Part shown: piece by piece, positions 1-10,743 of the stretch
Layout: every line of letters starts with the position of its first letter
How positions within the stretch are numbered: position 1 is the stretch's first letter
Source: Miscanthus floridulus
Taxonomy: Eukaryota; Streptophyta; Magnoliopsida; Poales; Poaceae
Direction of reading: 5' to 3'
Assembly: GCF_019320115.1 (NCBI RefSeq)
Contig: NC_089593.1
Location: 16,074,900 to 16,138,899, forward strand
DNA length: 64,000 bases
Notes under the pieces: generated by a model
What the model was told of the DNA's origin: nothing
Database searches by the model: none
Seen by the model: the letters and a program-made list of their open reading frames with translations, nothing else
Translations under genes and position numbers: made by a program

Positions 1-691
1 GATAGAACTTTGCATGCTCGTGTTCTTTCCTAAATAGGAGGCATCCTTTCGAACAAGCATGTATCTGCTCATACGGCATCTTAAGTGCTCGAAGGAGTTT
101 CTGTGACTCGTACATGCTCTTCGGCAGAATGTGGCCCTCCGGAAGCAAGGTGCCAATCACGGCCAACATCTTATCAAAGTCAGGTCGACTTAAGTTTAAC
201 TCAGACTTCAACCCCATTAAGCGTCCAATGGCATCCAGTTGAGACACCGTTGACCGATCATGAAGGGGTTTCTGTGCCGAGTCCATCATATCGTAGAACG
301 CCTGTGCGGCTGCTTCCATCTCCTCCTTCTCACGTCCCTCATCGAACTGTCCTTGGTGAAAGTCATCTAACATGTCTGCTACCCCGGCATCAGCATCAAA
401 AGCCTCCACTCGTGGTCTCACCACCTCCTCTCTCATACGATGGGCTTCACCATGGTGGACCCACCAGGTGTAGTCCGGCGTAAATCCATTCTTCACAAGA
501 TGTTTACCCATTTCCACCTTGTTTACCCTTCTCCTATTTCCACATTTGCTGTAGGGACACAAAACTAGGCAATGTCCTTTAGCAGCGTTGCCAAATGCAC
601 TGTTCAAGAAAGCATCGGTCTTGTTCATCCATTCCGTGGTGTAATCACTCTGACTTCTCCAGCCCGTGTACATCCACTGACGGTCATCCAT
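1..691 (-). CDS. TNP2-type CACTA transposase, N-terminal part (truncated by window)
   Basis: An open frame of about 230 codons starts at ATG 691, just downstream of an in-frame TAG, and runs off the left edge with no stop. The protein begins MDDRQWMYTGW and continues with a Cys-containing Transpos_assoc-like segment (a CPYSKCGNRRR stretch near residues 45-55) followed by a HGEAHRMREEV helix. It then reaches the start of the TNP2 region (LPEGHILPKSMYES, YEQIHAC). It parallels the N-terminus of the transposase at 23508 almost residue for residue in layout. The family binds and cuts CACTA ends in the nucleus. This part is intact, so the element could be autonomous, but the catalytic region is not visible. 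Confidence 0.93.
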   Translation of the reverse strand, partial: MDDRQWMYTGWRSQSDYTTEWMNKTDAFLNSAFGNAAKGHCLVLCPYSKCGNRRRVNKVEMGKHLVKNGFTPDYTWWVHHGEAHRMREEVVRPRVEAFDADAGVADMLDDFHQGQFDEGREKEEMEAAAQAFYDMMDSAQKPLHDRSTVSQLDAIGRLMGLKSELNLSRPDFDKMLAVIGTLLPEGHILPKSMYESQKLLRALKMPYEQIHACSKGCLLFRKEHEHAKFY

Positions 692-2244
692 CCTCTAACA
701 TATGTATCGGCGAGTAATGTAACCATCAATTGCATCTACATGGTGTTCCTACTGTCTAATAGGTGAGGATAGGTCCTAATCCCACCCGCAGATGCGTAGA
801 TGAGGTTAGTTTCCATGCTCTACTCCTATCCGAGACAAAATTTCAGCAGCACCTCCCCGCTGTTCTCCAGATACACGTCCTGCCAAAGAAGAGTGTGTAT
901 CCGGAGAATAACAGGGAGGTGATGCCGAAACTCTATCTCGGACTACAGCAGAACATGGAAACTAACCCATCTACGCATCCGCGGGCTGTCCAAAAAGCGT
1001 GGACAATCCAAAATAGATACGGTCATAGATATGCAAAGATCTGCATACCTCCAACCGTATCTCTTTCGAATGGGAGACGCCTAACTGGGTTACGCGATCT
1101 ACGACAATGATACGAAAAGAGGGGTTATACCTAGGGTGGCGACGGAGTTAGGCTAGCGGGGCCGTGGCGGGTCGGTGCAGTGGCGAGACGACGCGGTACA
1201 GGCAGACCGACACAATGGCGAGAACTCCGACTCAACTCTGACGGGCTCTTCTCTACAAAAATAGAACAAAATACTGTCATTTACAAAAAAATTCGGCAGA
1301 ACCTCCCCTGCACGGTGAGGTTTCCAAAACCTGCAAAAAACAACGGCACGATGGCTGACAAGCATATATGGCTCAATAGAAGCCATGTAGTTTGGATATC
1401 AATCCATGCAGAAGAATATATCCAAGTAGTACCACTACTTGTACTACTACTTTCACTATTGCTACCACTACTACCATTGGTTCTTCTACTACTACCACTA
1501 TTGCTACAACTACTACCATTAGTTGTACTACTACTACTACCACTACTTCTACTACTACTACCACTAATTCTACTACTAATACTACCACTAGTTGTACTAA
1601 TACTACCACTAGTACAACTAATACTACTACAACTACCACTACCTCGACAATAATAAGTGAGAAGGCATACCTGACGGGCTATGGGGTAGGGGCAGGCGGC
1701 GTCAGGATCGGGCAGAGTCGGGGACGGGGTCGAGCACGGATGGTGTCAGGGCGGGTGGTCCACGGGGCGCGGCCGGGGGCAGGGCAAGGCCGGAAAAAAG
1801 GCGCGACCGGGGCGCAGGGCCGGCCGGGGTCAGGGCGGCGCGGCCGGGGAAAGGGCCAGCCGGGGGCACGGCGTGGCCTGGCGCGCGGGCAGCGGGCGGC
1901 GCGGCTGGGGGAAGGGCCGGTCGGGGGCACGGCACGGCCGATGGCAGGGCACGACGGCAGCGGGCGGCGCGGCCGGGGGCAGGGCCGGCCGAGGGCACGG
2001 CGCGTGGGCAGCCGAGCGCGTGGGCAGCGAGGGCAAGGCGGCGTGGGCGGCCGGGCGCGCGGGCACGCGGGCGCGCGGGCGGCGCGGGCGCAGGGCGCGC
2101 GGGTGTGCAGGCGCGCGGGTAGCGCGGCGGCCGGGTGGCGCGGGCGCGCGGGCGGCCGGTGGCGGCGCGGGCGAGCGGGACGGTGTTGGGCGCGGGGTGG
2201 CTGGCTGTGACTGCCCGGCCGGTCAAAAACCGCTAAGTCCGCGG
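692..2244 (-). promoter_or_regulatory. Leader/promoter-side DNA of CACTA 1: hairpin, ACY microsatellite, GC-rich block
   Basis: No protein gene is credible here. Three blocks are visible. An imperfect inverted repeat with ~100-bp arms lies at 783-987. A degenerate trinucleotide array of ACT/ACC units lies at about 1427-1645, and its long Thr- or Val-rich frames are composition artefacts. A very GC-rich, CpG-dense block with GGGCGGCGCGGCCGGGG-like units lies at about 1681-2217. Given the direction of the transposase this is its 5' leader and probable promoter side. The second CACTA element (19690-20100) also has a GC-rich block next to its subterminal repeats. Confidence 0.6.
783..987. repeat. 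Imperfect palindrome, ~100-bp arms, upstream of CACTA 1 transposase
   Basis: The left arm (from ACCCGCAGATGCGTAGATG) and the right arm (ending CATCTACGCATCCGCGGG) are reverse complements with scattered mismatches, with a centre near 886. Both arms carry a GTTAGTTTCCATG core and a CACCTCCC core in inverted orientation. Transcribed as part of the transposase leader it would fold into one long stem. Confidence 0.85.
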
Positions 2245-3892
2245 CTTTGCCGAGTGCCGGATCAGGGAGGCACTCGGCAAAGATTTGTTTTTTTGTTTTT
2301 AATTTCTTTGCCGAGTGCCCCAGATCTGGCACTCGGCAAAGATTTAATTTTTTTTAAAATTCTTTGCCGAGCGTCTCAGATCTGGCGCTCGGCAAAGAAA
2401 ATTTTTTTATTTTTAAAATACTTTGCCGAGTGCCCCTGCACGGCACTGGGCAAAGATTTTTTTTATTATTTCTTTGCCGAGTGCTCCTGTAGATGCACTC
2501 GGCAAAGAGGAATTTTTAAAAAAAAATTAAAACATTCTTTGCCGAGTGCCTGATGGTTGGCACTCGGCAAAGACACCCTTTGCCGAGTGCCATGCCCCGG
2601 CACTCGGCAAAGTTTTTTTGTTTTTGGCCTCCAATTTTTTTGTGCAACCTTTTTAAAGCACCAGGAACTTCTAGTTACAATTTGGGGATTTTTTGTGGCT
2701 TTTTGTTATATTTAGTTACTTTATTTCGTTTACTTGAATTTTTCCGGAAATTAGAAATTTGAACTGCACGTGGTACGAATAATGGAGTTTAATGATTCAA
2801 AAATTGATAGTCATATTAGTGAGTGTTGTGAGAGGCCGTATCCAGGTACGGACCCGAAATTTCGGACATTTTGTTCACGAAACATGTCCGCGAAATTGCG
2901 TGTGAAGTGTTTATAAATTCTATAAAAAGCAAACGAAGTCCAAAAATCATGAAACTTGTTGAGATGTCGTGATATCATATGTGGAGGCTATGATAAAAAT
3001 TTCAGAAGATTTCGTGCACGTTGTCACGTACGATGCTTACAAACCAGGACATCTCCACATGTTTCATGATTTTCTGAAATTTTCTGACAACGTGACAACG
3101 TGCATGAAATCTTCTAAAATTTTATCATAGCCTCCACATATGATATCACGACATCTCAACAAGTTTCATGATTTTCGGACTTCGTTTGCTTTTTATAAAA
3201 TTTATAAACACTTCACACGCAATTTCGCGGACATGTTTCGTGAACAAAATGTCCAAAATTTCGGGTCCGTTCCTGGATACGGCCTCTCACAACACTCACT
3301 AACATGACTATCAATTTTTGAATCATTAAACTCCATTATTCGTACCACGTGCAGTTCAAATTTCTAATTTCCAGAAAAATTTAAGTAAACAAAATAAAGT
3401 AACTAAATATAACAAAAAGCCACAAAAAATCCCCAAATTGTAACTAGGAGTTCCTGGTGCTTTAAAAAGGCTGCACAAAAAAATTGGAGGCCAAAAACAA
3501 AAAAAACAAAAAAACTTTGCCGAGTGCCGGGGCATGGCACTCGGCAAAGGGTGTCTTTGCCGAGTGCCAACCATCAGGCACTCGGCAAAGAATGTTTAAT
3601 TTTTTTAAAAAAATTTCCTCTTTGCCGAGTGCATCCACAGGAGCACTCGACAAAGAAATAATAAAAAAAAAATAAATCTTTGCCGAGTGCCGTCCAGGGG
3701 GCACTCGGCAAAGTATTTTAAAAATAAAAAAATTTTCTTTGCCGAGCGCCAGATCTGAGACGCTCGGCAAAGAATTTTAAAAAAAAAATTTAAATCTTTG
3801 CCGAGTGCCAGATCTGGGGCACTCGACAAAGAAATTAAAAACAAAAAAAAACAAATCTTTGCCGAGTGCCTAATCGCAGGCGCTCGGCAAAG
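2245..3892. repeat. Giant inverted repeat (~0.8 kb arms, ~60 bp spacer) within CACTA 1
   Basis: The left arm at about 2245-3029 and the right arm at about 3090-3892 are reverse complements along their whole length, with a few percent mismatches and small length changes in the A/T runs. Each arm contains six to seven subterminal motif pairs followed by about 500 bp of ordinary A+T-rich sequence (shared marks: GAGTGTTGTGAGAGGCCG and GATATCATATGTGGAGGC). The spacer is about 3030-3089. This is far longer than the normal terminal inverted repeat of a CACTA element, so it is a secondary inverted duplication of the subterminal region. Confidence 0.93.
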
Positions 3893-4101
3893 AAGGCCGT
3901 GACAGGACGCCGTTTCACGGGCAGCCTATGCCGAGTGTAGAGATTTTGCCGAGAGTCTGGCACTCGGCAAAGAAGTCCTTTGCCGAGTGCCCGTGTTTGC
4001 CGAGTTGCCGGCACTCGGCAAAGATTTCTTTGCCGAGTGCAAGGTCTTTGCCGAGTGCCCGATTTTTAACACTCGGCAAAGAATTTTGCACTCGGCAAAG
4101 T

Positions 4102-4118
4102 CTCTGTTTCCAGTAGTG
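4102..4118 (-). repeat. CACTA 1 terminal inverted repeat
   Basis: On the minus strand this reads CACTACTGGAAACAGAG, the canonical outer end of a grass CACTA element. Subterminal CTCGGCAAAG motifs follow directly inside. Coding sequence of a biotin ligase exon resumes at 4119. Confidence 0.93.
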
Positions 4119-4762
4119 GGTGCATAGAATGCCACCAACTTTTAATCCTTTCAGATAAAGATCATTTGGCCATTTTATCCTCACATCAAGTTATGGTAGT
4201 CCCTGAGTTTTATCACAAAGGCAGAATGAAATGGCAATTGAGGTAGTTAGCCTAAAGAAAATAGGGGATCGTAATGCAATCAATAAGCAGCAAACATGAC
4301 TACACTGAAGTATAACCTAACCTTGGCACGGCATAGCTCCTTGATAGCTTCGGTTATAGAAAGGCAGACCATATATTGCATAAGGGGCAACTTCCGTGCA
4401 TCCACAGCATCTGTGATGTGAAAGAGAACATGAGACAGCCTGGTGGCGATTCCCATGCATTCTTTGAACGGCCTGCACGATTCATGAGCAAAGATTAAAT
4501 TTGTTACCTCTCAATAGCACATAGTGCGTACTATAATTATGTGATTAGAAAGATAAAGAAAAAAATGAAATGTTATGTATGATAATGTGTTAAACCAATG
4601 AATTTCAATTGCCACAAGAAAGTAGGATCAATTAAAACAGTTATTTTGATAAAGAGGTGTCACACTACAGTCAGATTCTACTTGTATTGACTATTGACTA
4701 AGACTGGATTTTTCAAGCAATTGATCTTAAAGATTACGCAACATTCAACAGATAGTTTCATC

Positions 4763-7200
4763 ACTTTCATTGATGATGAACCCTAGCCCCTGGCGGGTCC
4801 CACCTCACCGCCGGCGGCGGCGCCCGCTGCCTCCTCGGCACTAGCACCCACCTCCGCCTCCACCTCCCCTCCCCCTCCCCCTCCCTCTCCCACATCCCAC
4901 CCGCGAGCCACCTCCACCTTGCCCGACGCGGCATCCCCCCATCGCCGGCACCGCTACCGCCACTGCCAGCGAAGACGGCCGCACTGGTAGAGGCTAGCTA
5001 CTCCGCTTCCCCTGGATCGCGGGCTACTTTGGCCTCAACCCGTCGTGCCTCCCCTGTTCCCGCGTCGACCGGATCTTCGTCCAAAGAGTCCATGGAGTCC
5101 GGCGGCTCTGAAGATCCTGGTGGGACCTCCACCAAGCTGCCTCCCCTGGCGGCCGCAACCAACGCCGTCCTAGAGCAGGCTGCAAGGTCGCTCTCCCCCT
5201 TCGACACCCCTTAGGCACCTTCCTCTCCGGTAGTCGCAGGCCCGTCCACCTAGGCTGGATAGGATATGCTGCCCTTCTCCGAATCCGAAGCATCGTCTGA
5301 TACTCTGATGAGTCGCTCGAGCCATCCCCTGTCGTGGACAACGGCAGGGGCAAGGCTATCTTGGCCACAAGCCATAGGATGCACCGTTCCTGCGCATGTG
5401 GCAATGGGTCCGGGTTCATGGCGGATGCCCGACGCACCCCTCCGTAGCGCGGTGACAATAGGTTGGGGTTCATGGCGGATGCTCATCGCTCCCCTCCACC
5501 ACGCGACGACATTTGGGTGGGGCCTATGGCTGACGCTCATTGTCGTCCTCCGCCGCGCAGTCGTGTTGAGGTGCACCCGCCCCCACTCGTTCCACGGCAC
5601 AAGATTCCCGTTCATGCCACCATGTCCCCTGGCCTGGTGCACGTGTCGACGCTGAAGGCTTCACACTCGTTGAGAGCCGTCGTCGCTGGCACTGTCGGCC
5701 CCGCGCCTCGCGCCCACGTCCGGTCCCGCCGTTCCTGGTCGGCCTATGCTTCAACTGTCTGGCTGGGGACCATGTCGCTGCTGATTGCCACTTCCCGTCC
5801 TACTGCCTGCTCTGCAGACACACGGGCCACCATGCATAGGAGTGCAAGCGTGGCCGTTCTTCTTCACGCAATGTCGCTAGGGCAAGAGAAGCGTCGTGAC
5901 ACCACCTTCGGCTCTAGGACTAGCGCCGGCTGCCACCGCCGCCTAGCACAGCTAAGCCTGGACGCCACCCGACGTCGTCTTCTTCAACATCGTCGCAGCA
6001 CCCACCTCCAGCCACTCCGCCGCCGTCCCCTCCGCTGGGTCACTGGGGTCCCACCGTCGTCGTCGGGTCCTTCCCATGCCCGGCCCAACCAGGGGGCAGT
6101 CCATGGTCATGTGGCACATGCAAGTGGGTCCAACTGCTGACAGTGGAGACTCATCACCATCCCACGTCAGAGCCTGTGTCGCATACCTCCCAGGCATCTG
6201 AGGCCTCCCTGCAGTTTGAATTTTAAATCCTAGCAATGCCTGCGGGCTGCACCTTTTGAGCCGGAGATGTCACAGCAAAGTGCGCCTGCGCAGTCGTCTT
6301 GGGCAGCCGATGTGGTCGCTGAGGAGCATGACCACACGACGAGGACAAACGTCTCACCCGTTCATCTTGGAGACGTGGTCCCTGATGTGCCAGCAAGCCT
6401 AGAGATTGTGACTCCTCTGGACATCGCTGGGGACTATGTGGACACTTCTCTGGTGTCGCCACGCGTCCAGGTGGTAACAGAGGGAAGCGGGTGCATGGTT
6501 GGGCCTCCTTCTTGCAATGGACCGCCGACTGGGCCGCTTCCACCCGCTCAGTCTCCTGTTAATGAGGTATCATCTCAAGACAACACGACTGGTGCCGGTA
6601 ATCCTTCAGTCTAGCCCAACTCAGTCCAAGACTTCATTGCTAGTCTAAAGCTACCGCTCGACAAGCCGCTGGTCCAGTCGCCGCCGCGCCTTCGCGTCTC
6701 GCGCGTGCCTGTCGAAAGTCTCGTGCTGCGGCACAGTGACAGACTCGTAGCCAAGTCCGTCTAATGTGGACCAAACCCGGAGAAGCAGGCCAAGCGGGTA
6801 ATGCTCACCAAATGGCGGCCCTCGGCGAGCGCTCCGTGGTCTTCGCCAGCGACGCCTGACGCGTCCATCACGACTCGATTCCACGAGACATTCCAAGAGC
6901 CGTTGTCTTCCTCCAATTGCGCAGCCATGCGTGAGCTCTTCCCCTTGGCTGGTGCTCGCAAGAGGCAGGCGCCGCAGCAGGCGTCTTAAGCATGGGTTCC
7001 CTCAACGTCGCAAGCTCTTCGGTCGCACATTTAGTCTCTTAGTTAGTTACAACAGCGTGCGTTCCACCGTCTAACGGTGCCTTGTGTTCATGTTCAACCC
7101 ATCTGTCATGGCACCTCGCCATGATATGATGTTGGATGTATAAATCTTCTAAACTTCTTTTTAATGAAACATTTGCTATGCACGTTCTCAAAAAAAAAAA
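4763..7200 (+). mobile_element. LINE-derived retroposon (ORF1 remnant, poly-A tail)
   Basis: A GC-rich segment ends with a poly-A run at 7190-7200. The 8-bp sequence GTTTCATC at 4755-4762 recurs just after the tail (7201-7208), which fits a target duplication. Around 5739-5860 a plus-strand frame encodes two CCHC zinc knuckles in tandem: CX2CX4HX4C in CFNCLAGDHVAADC, then a second one in which a TAG falls next to the last Cys. That pair is typical of plant L1-type ORF1 proteins. No endonuclease or reverse transcriptase was found, so the copy is 5'/internally deleted or non-autonomous. It lies in intron 2 of the biotin ligase pseudogene. Confidence 0.68.
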
Positions 7201-7306
7201 GTTTCATCGATGATTATCAGAAATACAAGAATGCATCAATCTCGTCTGAAATAAAACTCGAGAGCTTTGTAACCAAAGTTGCAAATTCATCAGGACTAAA
7301 ACACTG

Positions 7307-7432
7307 CCCGTTCGCTTCGTTGAAAAAACAAGCCGAAACACTGTTCCAGCTGATTTGTGGTGAGAGAAAAATGTTGTTCCGACTGAAAAAAAAACTGAAA
7401 AGTATGAATTAGAAGACAAGCGAACAGGGCCT
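7307..7432. mobile_element. Small MITE with GTTCGCTT/AAGCGAAC ends
   Basis: The ends GCCCGTTCGCTT and AAGCGAACAGGGCC are inverted repeats of a type common in grass hAT-like MITEs. The interior is A-rich and non-coding. It lies within intron 2 of the biotin ligase pseudogene. Confidence 0.6.
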
Positions 7433-8070
7433 AACAGCAACAAGCAAGCCCCTAATCATGCGGACCTCTCCCTTTGAACTGCACGTTGGCAACGCACACA
7501 ACACCCACCGGTAGCTTTGCAAAGTTCCTACGAACACGAGCTGATGCGCCAAGTCAAACAGAGTAAAATAAGACTAAACGAAAACCCAATCCCCCGGGCA
7601 CGAAACCAGACATCGCACTCACCGCGCGATGAGATCCTGCGTGGAACCAATCCTAGGCGTCCAGAGCATCCACCTCCCAAACCGGCGCGCCCGGAGCTCG
7701 CTCATGTACGCGGCGGCGTCGAAGCCTGCGCCCTCGTAGTAGAGCGCGACGGAGACCTCACCGGCCGGCTCGCCCTCCTCTAGGACGACGGAACCGGCAG
7801 CGGAGGCCAGCAGCTCCTGCTCCTACGCTGATTCCGTATGCCACGAGCGTGGTGGCTGCTCCGGTGGCCACGGATGTGGACACGCGGACGGATGGGTGGT
7901 GGCGGGAAGTGGACAGGTAGCGGCGGAGCGCGACGGCGGAGAGTACAGCCCCGACAGTGGCAGCGACCGCGGCCGCGGTGGTTGATGGCGGCGGGAGGCG
8001 CACGGGGAACGGCATTGCTGTCGCTGTTGGTTTGGTAGTTTGGTGTGCTTTGTTTCCTCCGTCACTTGGC

Positions 8071-9205
8071 CTCTTTGGAATCTAGGATTGAAAAAACACA
8101 GGATTGAAAAAATATAGGAATAAGATATGATTGTATATTAAAAACAAAGAATCAAAATCATAGGAAATTTTGGATCGGTGGTTGTTTGGACGAACACAGA
8201 AAATTCGTATGAATAGAAACTTAGGAAACTTAAATCACATCGTTAGGCTATCTCCAATGGATGACCCGTATGAAGATCCAATCTTAAAATGGATGTATAT
8301 ACGAGTCTTATTTTGGATTACAGTAGAGGCACAACCTAAATATGAGTATCATCTCTTCTAAAGACTTATTTGCAGAAAGGATTCTCTTTTAGTTACTGTT
8401 ATTGAAGAAGATAAAAAATAAGTATTGAACCATTTATATATAGTGTTACCTAAATATAAAATGAGTCTTGTATTTTGAGTTATGTCGTAAAGAATTGCAA
8501 AGATATTATTGTATCGTACATGTACGTGGTTACCCTAGAAGCCCTCGTAGTCTCCGGCCTCGGAACCGCCGCCGAACAAAAAAAAAGAAAAGAAAGAAAA
8601 GAAACTCGATCTTATCCTCTCCCACATTTGTTTTCATCCGCTCGCCCTGTCTCTCAGAGTCCATCGCAGGCAGCAGGCAGCAGGCAGCAGGCAGGCAGGA
8701 CGCGCGCCATCCGAGTAGCTGACAGATGCGGAATGAGCGAGCTCGACCTACGGTGCGGCAAGCAGCTCGAGCGGCAAGCACGGTGCAGCAGCCCGGAGCG
8801 TTGAGGCGCTCGAGCTCTAACGCGGCTAGCGGGCGAGCAACGACGAGCTCAAGCTCGCACTGGCATGGCGGGCGGCCGACGACGAGTTGCAGCGGCGGCA
8901 GGCGGCCGGACCAGCGCTTTGAGCTCCTTTGCTTTTTTCTTTTTCTTTTTTGACTTCGTCTATGCCGTGCTTCTGCGATGAGGTCGCTGGACGTGATCGC
9001 GAAGGAATGGAAAAAAAGAGGCCGGCGTGGATGTTAGTTTCCTCCGTTTTTTCCTCTGGAATGGTTGGCATAGGAATATTTCCTCCGTTTTTCCGACGAT
9101 CGATTCCTGCGACCCAAAAGGGTAAACAGTGTCCAATTCCTTAGGATATCCAATCCTATGTTTTTCATACGTTTCACCCTCAATCCAAAGGAGCCCTTGT
9201 TTTTT
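8071..9205. mobile_element. Long MITE-like non-autonomous DNA element
   Basis: The left end (CCTCTTTGGAATCTAGGATTG, then AGGATTGAAAAAATATAGG) and the right end (ATAGGATTGG...GGCTCCTTTGGATTGAGG when reversed) form an imperfect terminal inverted repeat seen in many grass MITEs. The interior (8470-8960) has a GCAGGCAG microsatellite and a GC-rich stretch with no convincing protein. The boundaries are approximate and no target duplication was assigned. Confidence 0.45.
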
Positions 9206-9221
9206 TTTCAAGTGTAGTAAG

Positions 9222-9464
9222 TGTGAAATTTGGGTTAACGAGATGCCCTTTTGGGGTTCTCGGTTCCATGTTATATGTAGTGGGAATAGCCCCCACCATG
9301 GCTTGTACAAAAGATCACGTTTACAACAGATAAGATCTTCCTAGCTCTAACTAACTAACTTGTACAACAGACTAGAGTCAAGGTTGCTAGCTACAAACTA
9401 GGAACTATCCTATCTACGAGATACAATGTACATAGACATAGGTGAAGATATCTATCATCTAACA
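9222..9464 (-). repeat. 3' LTR of the mini-Copia
   Basis: Begins TGTGAAATTT and ends TCTAACA on the plus strand. It lies next to the polypurine tract on the minus strand and is flanked on the left by TSD GTAAG. Confidence 0.93.
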
Positions 9465-9477
9465 CCCCTCCTCAATC

Positions 9478-10743
9478 TCAGCCACATGCAAGGTTGAGAT
9501 TGTTTCTGAATTCTCGTAGTTTTACACGCGATAGAGCTTCGGTGAAACCATCTACTACCTGGTCATTAGTACTAATGAACCGAATCTCTAATAACCTCTG
9601 TGCTACCCTTTCACGAACAAAGTGGAAGTCAATTTCAATGTGTTTTGTTCTTGCATGGAACACTGGGTTGGCAGAGAGGTATTTTGCACCTAGGTTGTCA
9701 CACCACAACCGAGCTTGAGGAGGATGAGGAACCCCAAGTTCCACTAGCAACTTTTGAATCCATATTATTTCCGCAGTTGCATTTGCATGTGACTTATACT
9801 CAGCTTCTGTGCTTGAGCGTGACACAGTTGCTTGCTTCTGGGCACTCCATGAAATGAGGTTCTCACCCAGAAACACTGCAAAACCACCTGTGGATCTTCT
9901 ATCATCAACGCACCCTACCCAGTCTGCATCCGAAAAGGCACTAACTCTCATTGTCTTTGAGTTTCCAATCTTAAGTCCAAGATTCAATGTCCCTTGTACA
10001 TATCTCAGAATGCGCTTGGCTGCACTCCAATGTGTTGTAGTCGGTGCATGCAGATATTGGCAGATTTTATTCACAGCAAAACACAAATCTGGACGAGTGA
10101 GTGTCAAATATTGGAGAGCTCCTACCAGACTTCTGTATTTGGTGGAATCATTTGGCCCTAGTGCGTGTCCTTCATAGGCACTAAGCTTTTCTGTAGTGGA
10201 CAGTGGTGTATCAATAGCTTTGCACCTGCTCATCCCTGACCGAGCCAAGATATCTGATGCATATCTCCGTTGTGTAAGAATTAGGCCATCCTTGATCTTA
10301 TTGACTTCTATCCCTAGAAAGTAATGTAGATCCCCAAGATCTTTCAATGCAAACTCCTTCTGCAAGTCACTGAGTAGCACCTTAGTTGCCTCTGGAGATG
10401 AGCTTGCCACAATTATGTCATCCACATACACTAGGACAAACAACTTATGTTTTCCCTTATTATAATAAAACAATGACGTGTCAGCCTTCGATGGTATGAA
10501 CCCCAAGGATACCAGTTTTGCACACAACCTAGCGTACCATGCACGTGGAGCTTGTTTTAGACCATAGAGAGCTTTGTCTAACTTGCAAACATACCTAGGA
10601 TGAGCGCGCCATAGTGGGAAGTTCCCATGGGTTAGTTTTTCGCTGACCAACAAGAAACCGAGGGAGGAAAGGACGGCGTGCTGCGCTGCGGAGGAGGAGG
10701 AGGACATGATGAAAGCTCCGTGGGGAGACTGCTCTAATACCAT
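9478..10743 (-). CDS. Fused gag-reverse transcriptase/RNase H frame of the mini-Copia
   Basis: One 421-codon frame is open from next to the primer-binding site to the polypurine tract. Residues 1 to about 48 are the start of a Copia gag ([12 protein letters not shown]). They join directly to the C-terminal half of the reverse transcriptase ([16 protein letters not shown], then [11 protein letters not shown] with the YVDD catalytic motif). A Copia RNase H follows ([33 protein letters not shown]). The rest of gag, protease, integrase and the N-terminal reverse transcriptase are missing. The join keeps the frame, which is unusual for a random deletion. It probably moves only with enzymes supplied by relatives, if at all. 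Confidence 0.88.
   Translation of the reverse strand: MVLEQSPHGAFIMSSSSSAAQHAVLSSLGFLLVSEKLTHGNFPLWRAHPRYVCKLDKALYGLKQAPRAWYARLCAKLVSLGFIPSKADTSLFYYNKGKHKLFVLVYVDDIIVASSSPEATKVLLSDLQKEFALKDLGDLHYFLGIEVNKIKDGLILTQRRYASDILARSGMSRCKAIDTPLSTTEKLSAYEGHALGPNDSTKYRSLVGALQYLTLTRPDLCFAVNKICQYLHAPTTTHWSAAKRILRYVQGTLNLGLKIGNSKTMRVSAFSDADWVGCVDDRRSTGGFAVFLGENLISWSAQKQATVSRSSTEAEYKSHANATAEIIWIQKLLVELGVPHPPQARLWCDNLGAKYLSANPVFHARTKHIEIDFHFVRERVAQRLLEIRFISTNDQVVDGFTEALSRVKLREFRNNLNLACG

Larger units (their letters stand above)
1..4118 (-). mobile_element. CACTA (En/Spm) transposon 1, 5' part, runs off the left edge
   Basis: The right terminus at 4102-4118 reads as a CACTA terminal inverted repeat on the minus strand (CACTACTGGAAACAGAG). 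Inward lie many inverted pairs of the CACTA-type subterminal motif TTTGCCGAGTGCC/GGCACTCGGCAAAG (about 2245-2620 and 3510-4100). A TNP2-type transposase begins at 691 and reads leftward out of the window. The element is therefore oriented right to left and its other end lies outside. The three bases after the terminus, GGT, should be one copy of the 3-bp target duplication, which cannot be checked here. It interrupts exon 4 of a biotin-protein ligase gene. Confidence 0.93.
4119..8015 (-). pseudogene. HCS: Biotin-protein ligase (holocarboxylase synthetase) gene, decayed and interrupted
   Basis: Four exons in order on the minus strand match a plant biotin-protein ligase. Exon 1 (8015-7623) gives an N-terminal transit-like stretch and ends FGRWMLWTPRIGSTQDLIAR. 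Exon 2 (7527-7466) encodes NFAKLPVGVVCVANVQFKGR. Exon 3 (4472-4322) encodes RSKNAWESPPGCLMFSFTSQ and then, in another frame, DARKLPLMQYMVCLSITEAI. Exon 4 (4202-4119) encodes KWPNDLYLKGLKVGGILCT. GT/AG junctions join in phase. The enzyme attaches biotin to carboxylases; KWPND and GGILCT are family signatures. Lesions seen are a frame change plus TAG in exon 1, a frameshift in exon 3, TAA at the start of exon 4, and the CACTA element cutting exon 4. A LINE-like retroposon and a MITE sit in intron 2. The rest of the gene would lie beyond the CACTA element, outside the window. Confidence 0.88.

Noticed and set aside
1392..2210. Long open frames rich in Thr, Val, Ala, Arg, Gly or Pro across 1180-2550 on both strands
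   Set aside because: They are produced by the ACY microsatellite and the GC-rich block, which lack stops in several frames at once. No domain or biased codon use supports a protein.
2245..4100. Regular short inverted pairs (TTTGCCGAGTGCC / GGCACTCGGCAAAG) that look CRISPR-like or satellite-like
   Set aside because: Spacing is irregular, the motif occurs in both orientations, and the array ends in a CACTA terminus, so these are transposon subterminal repeats.
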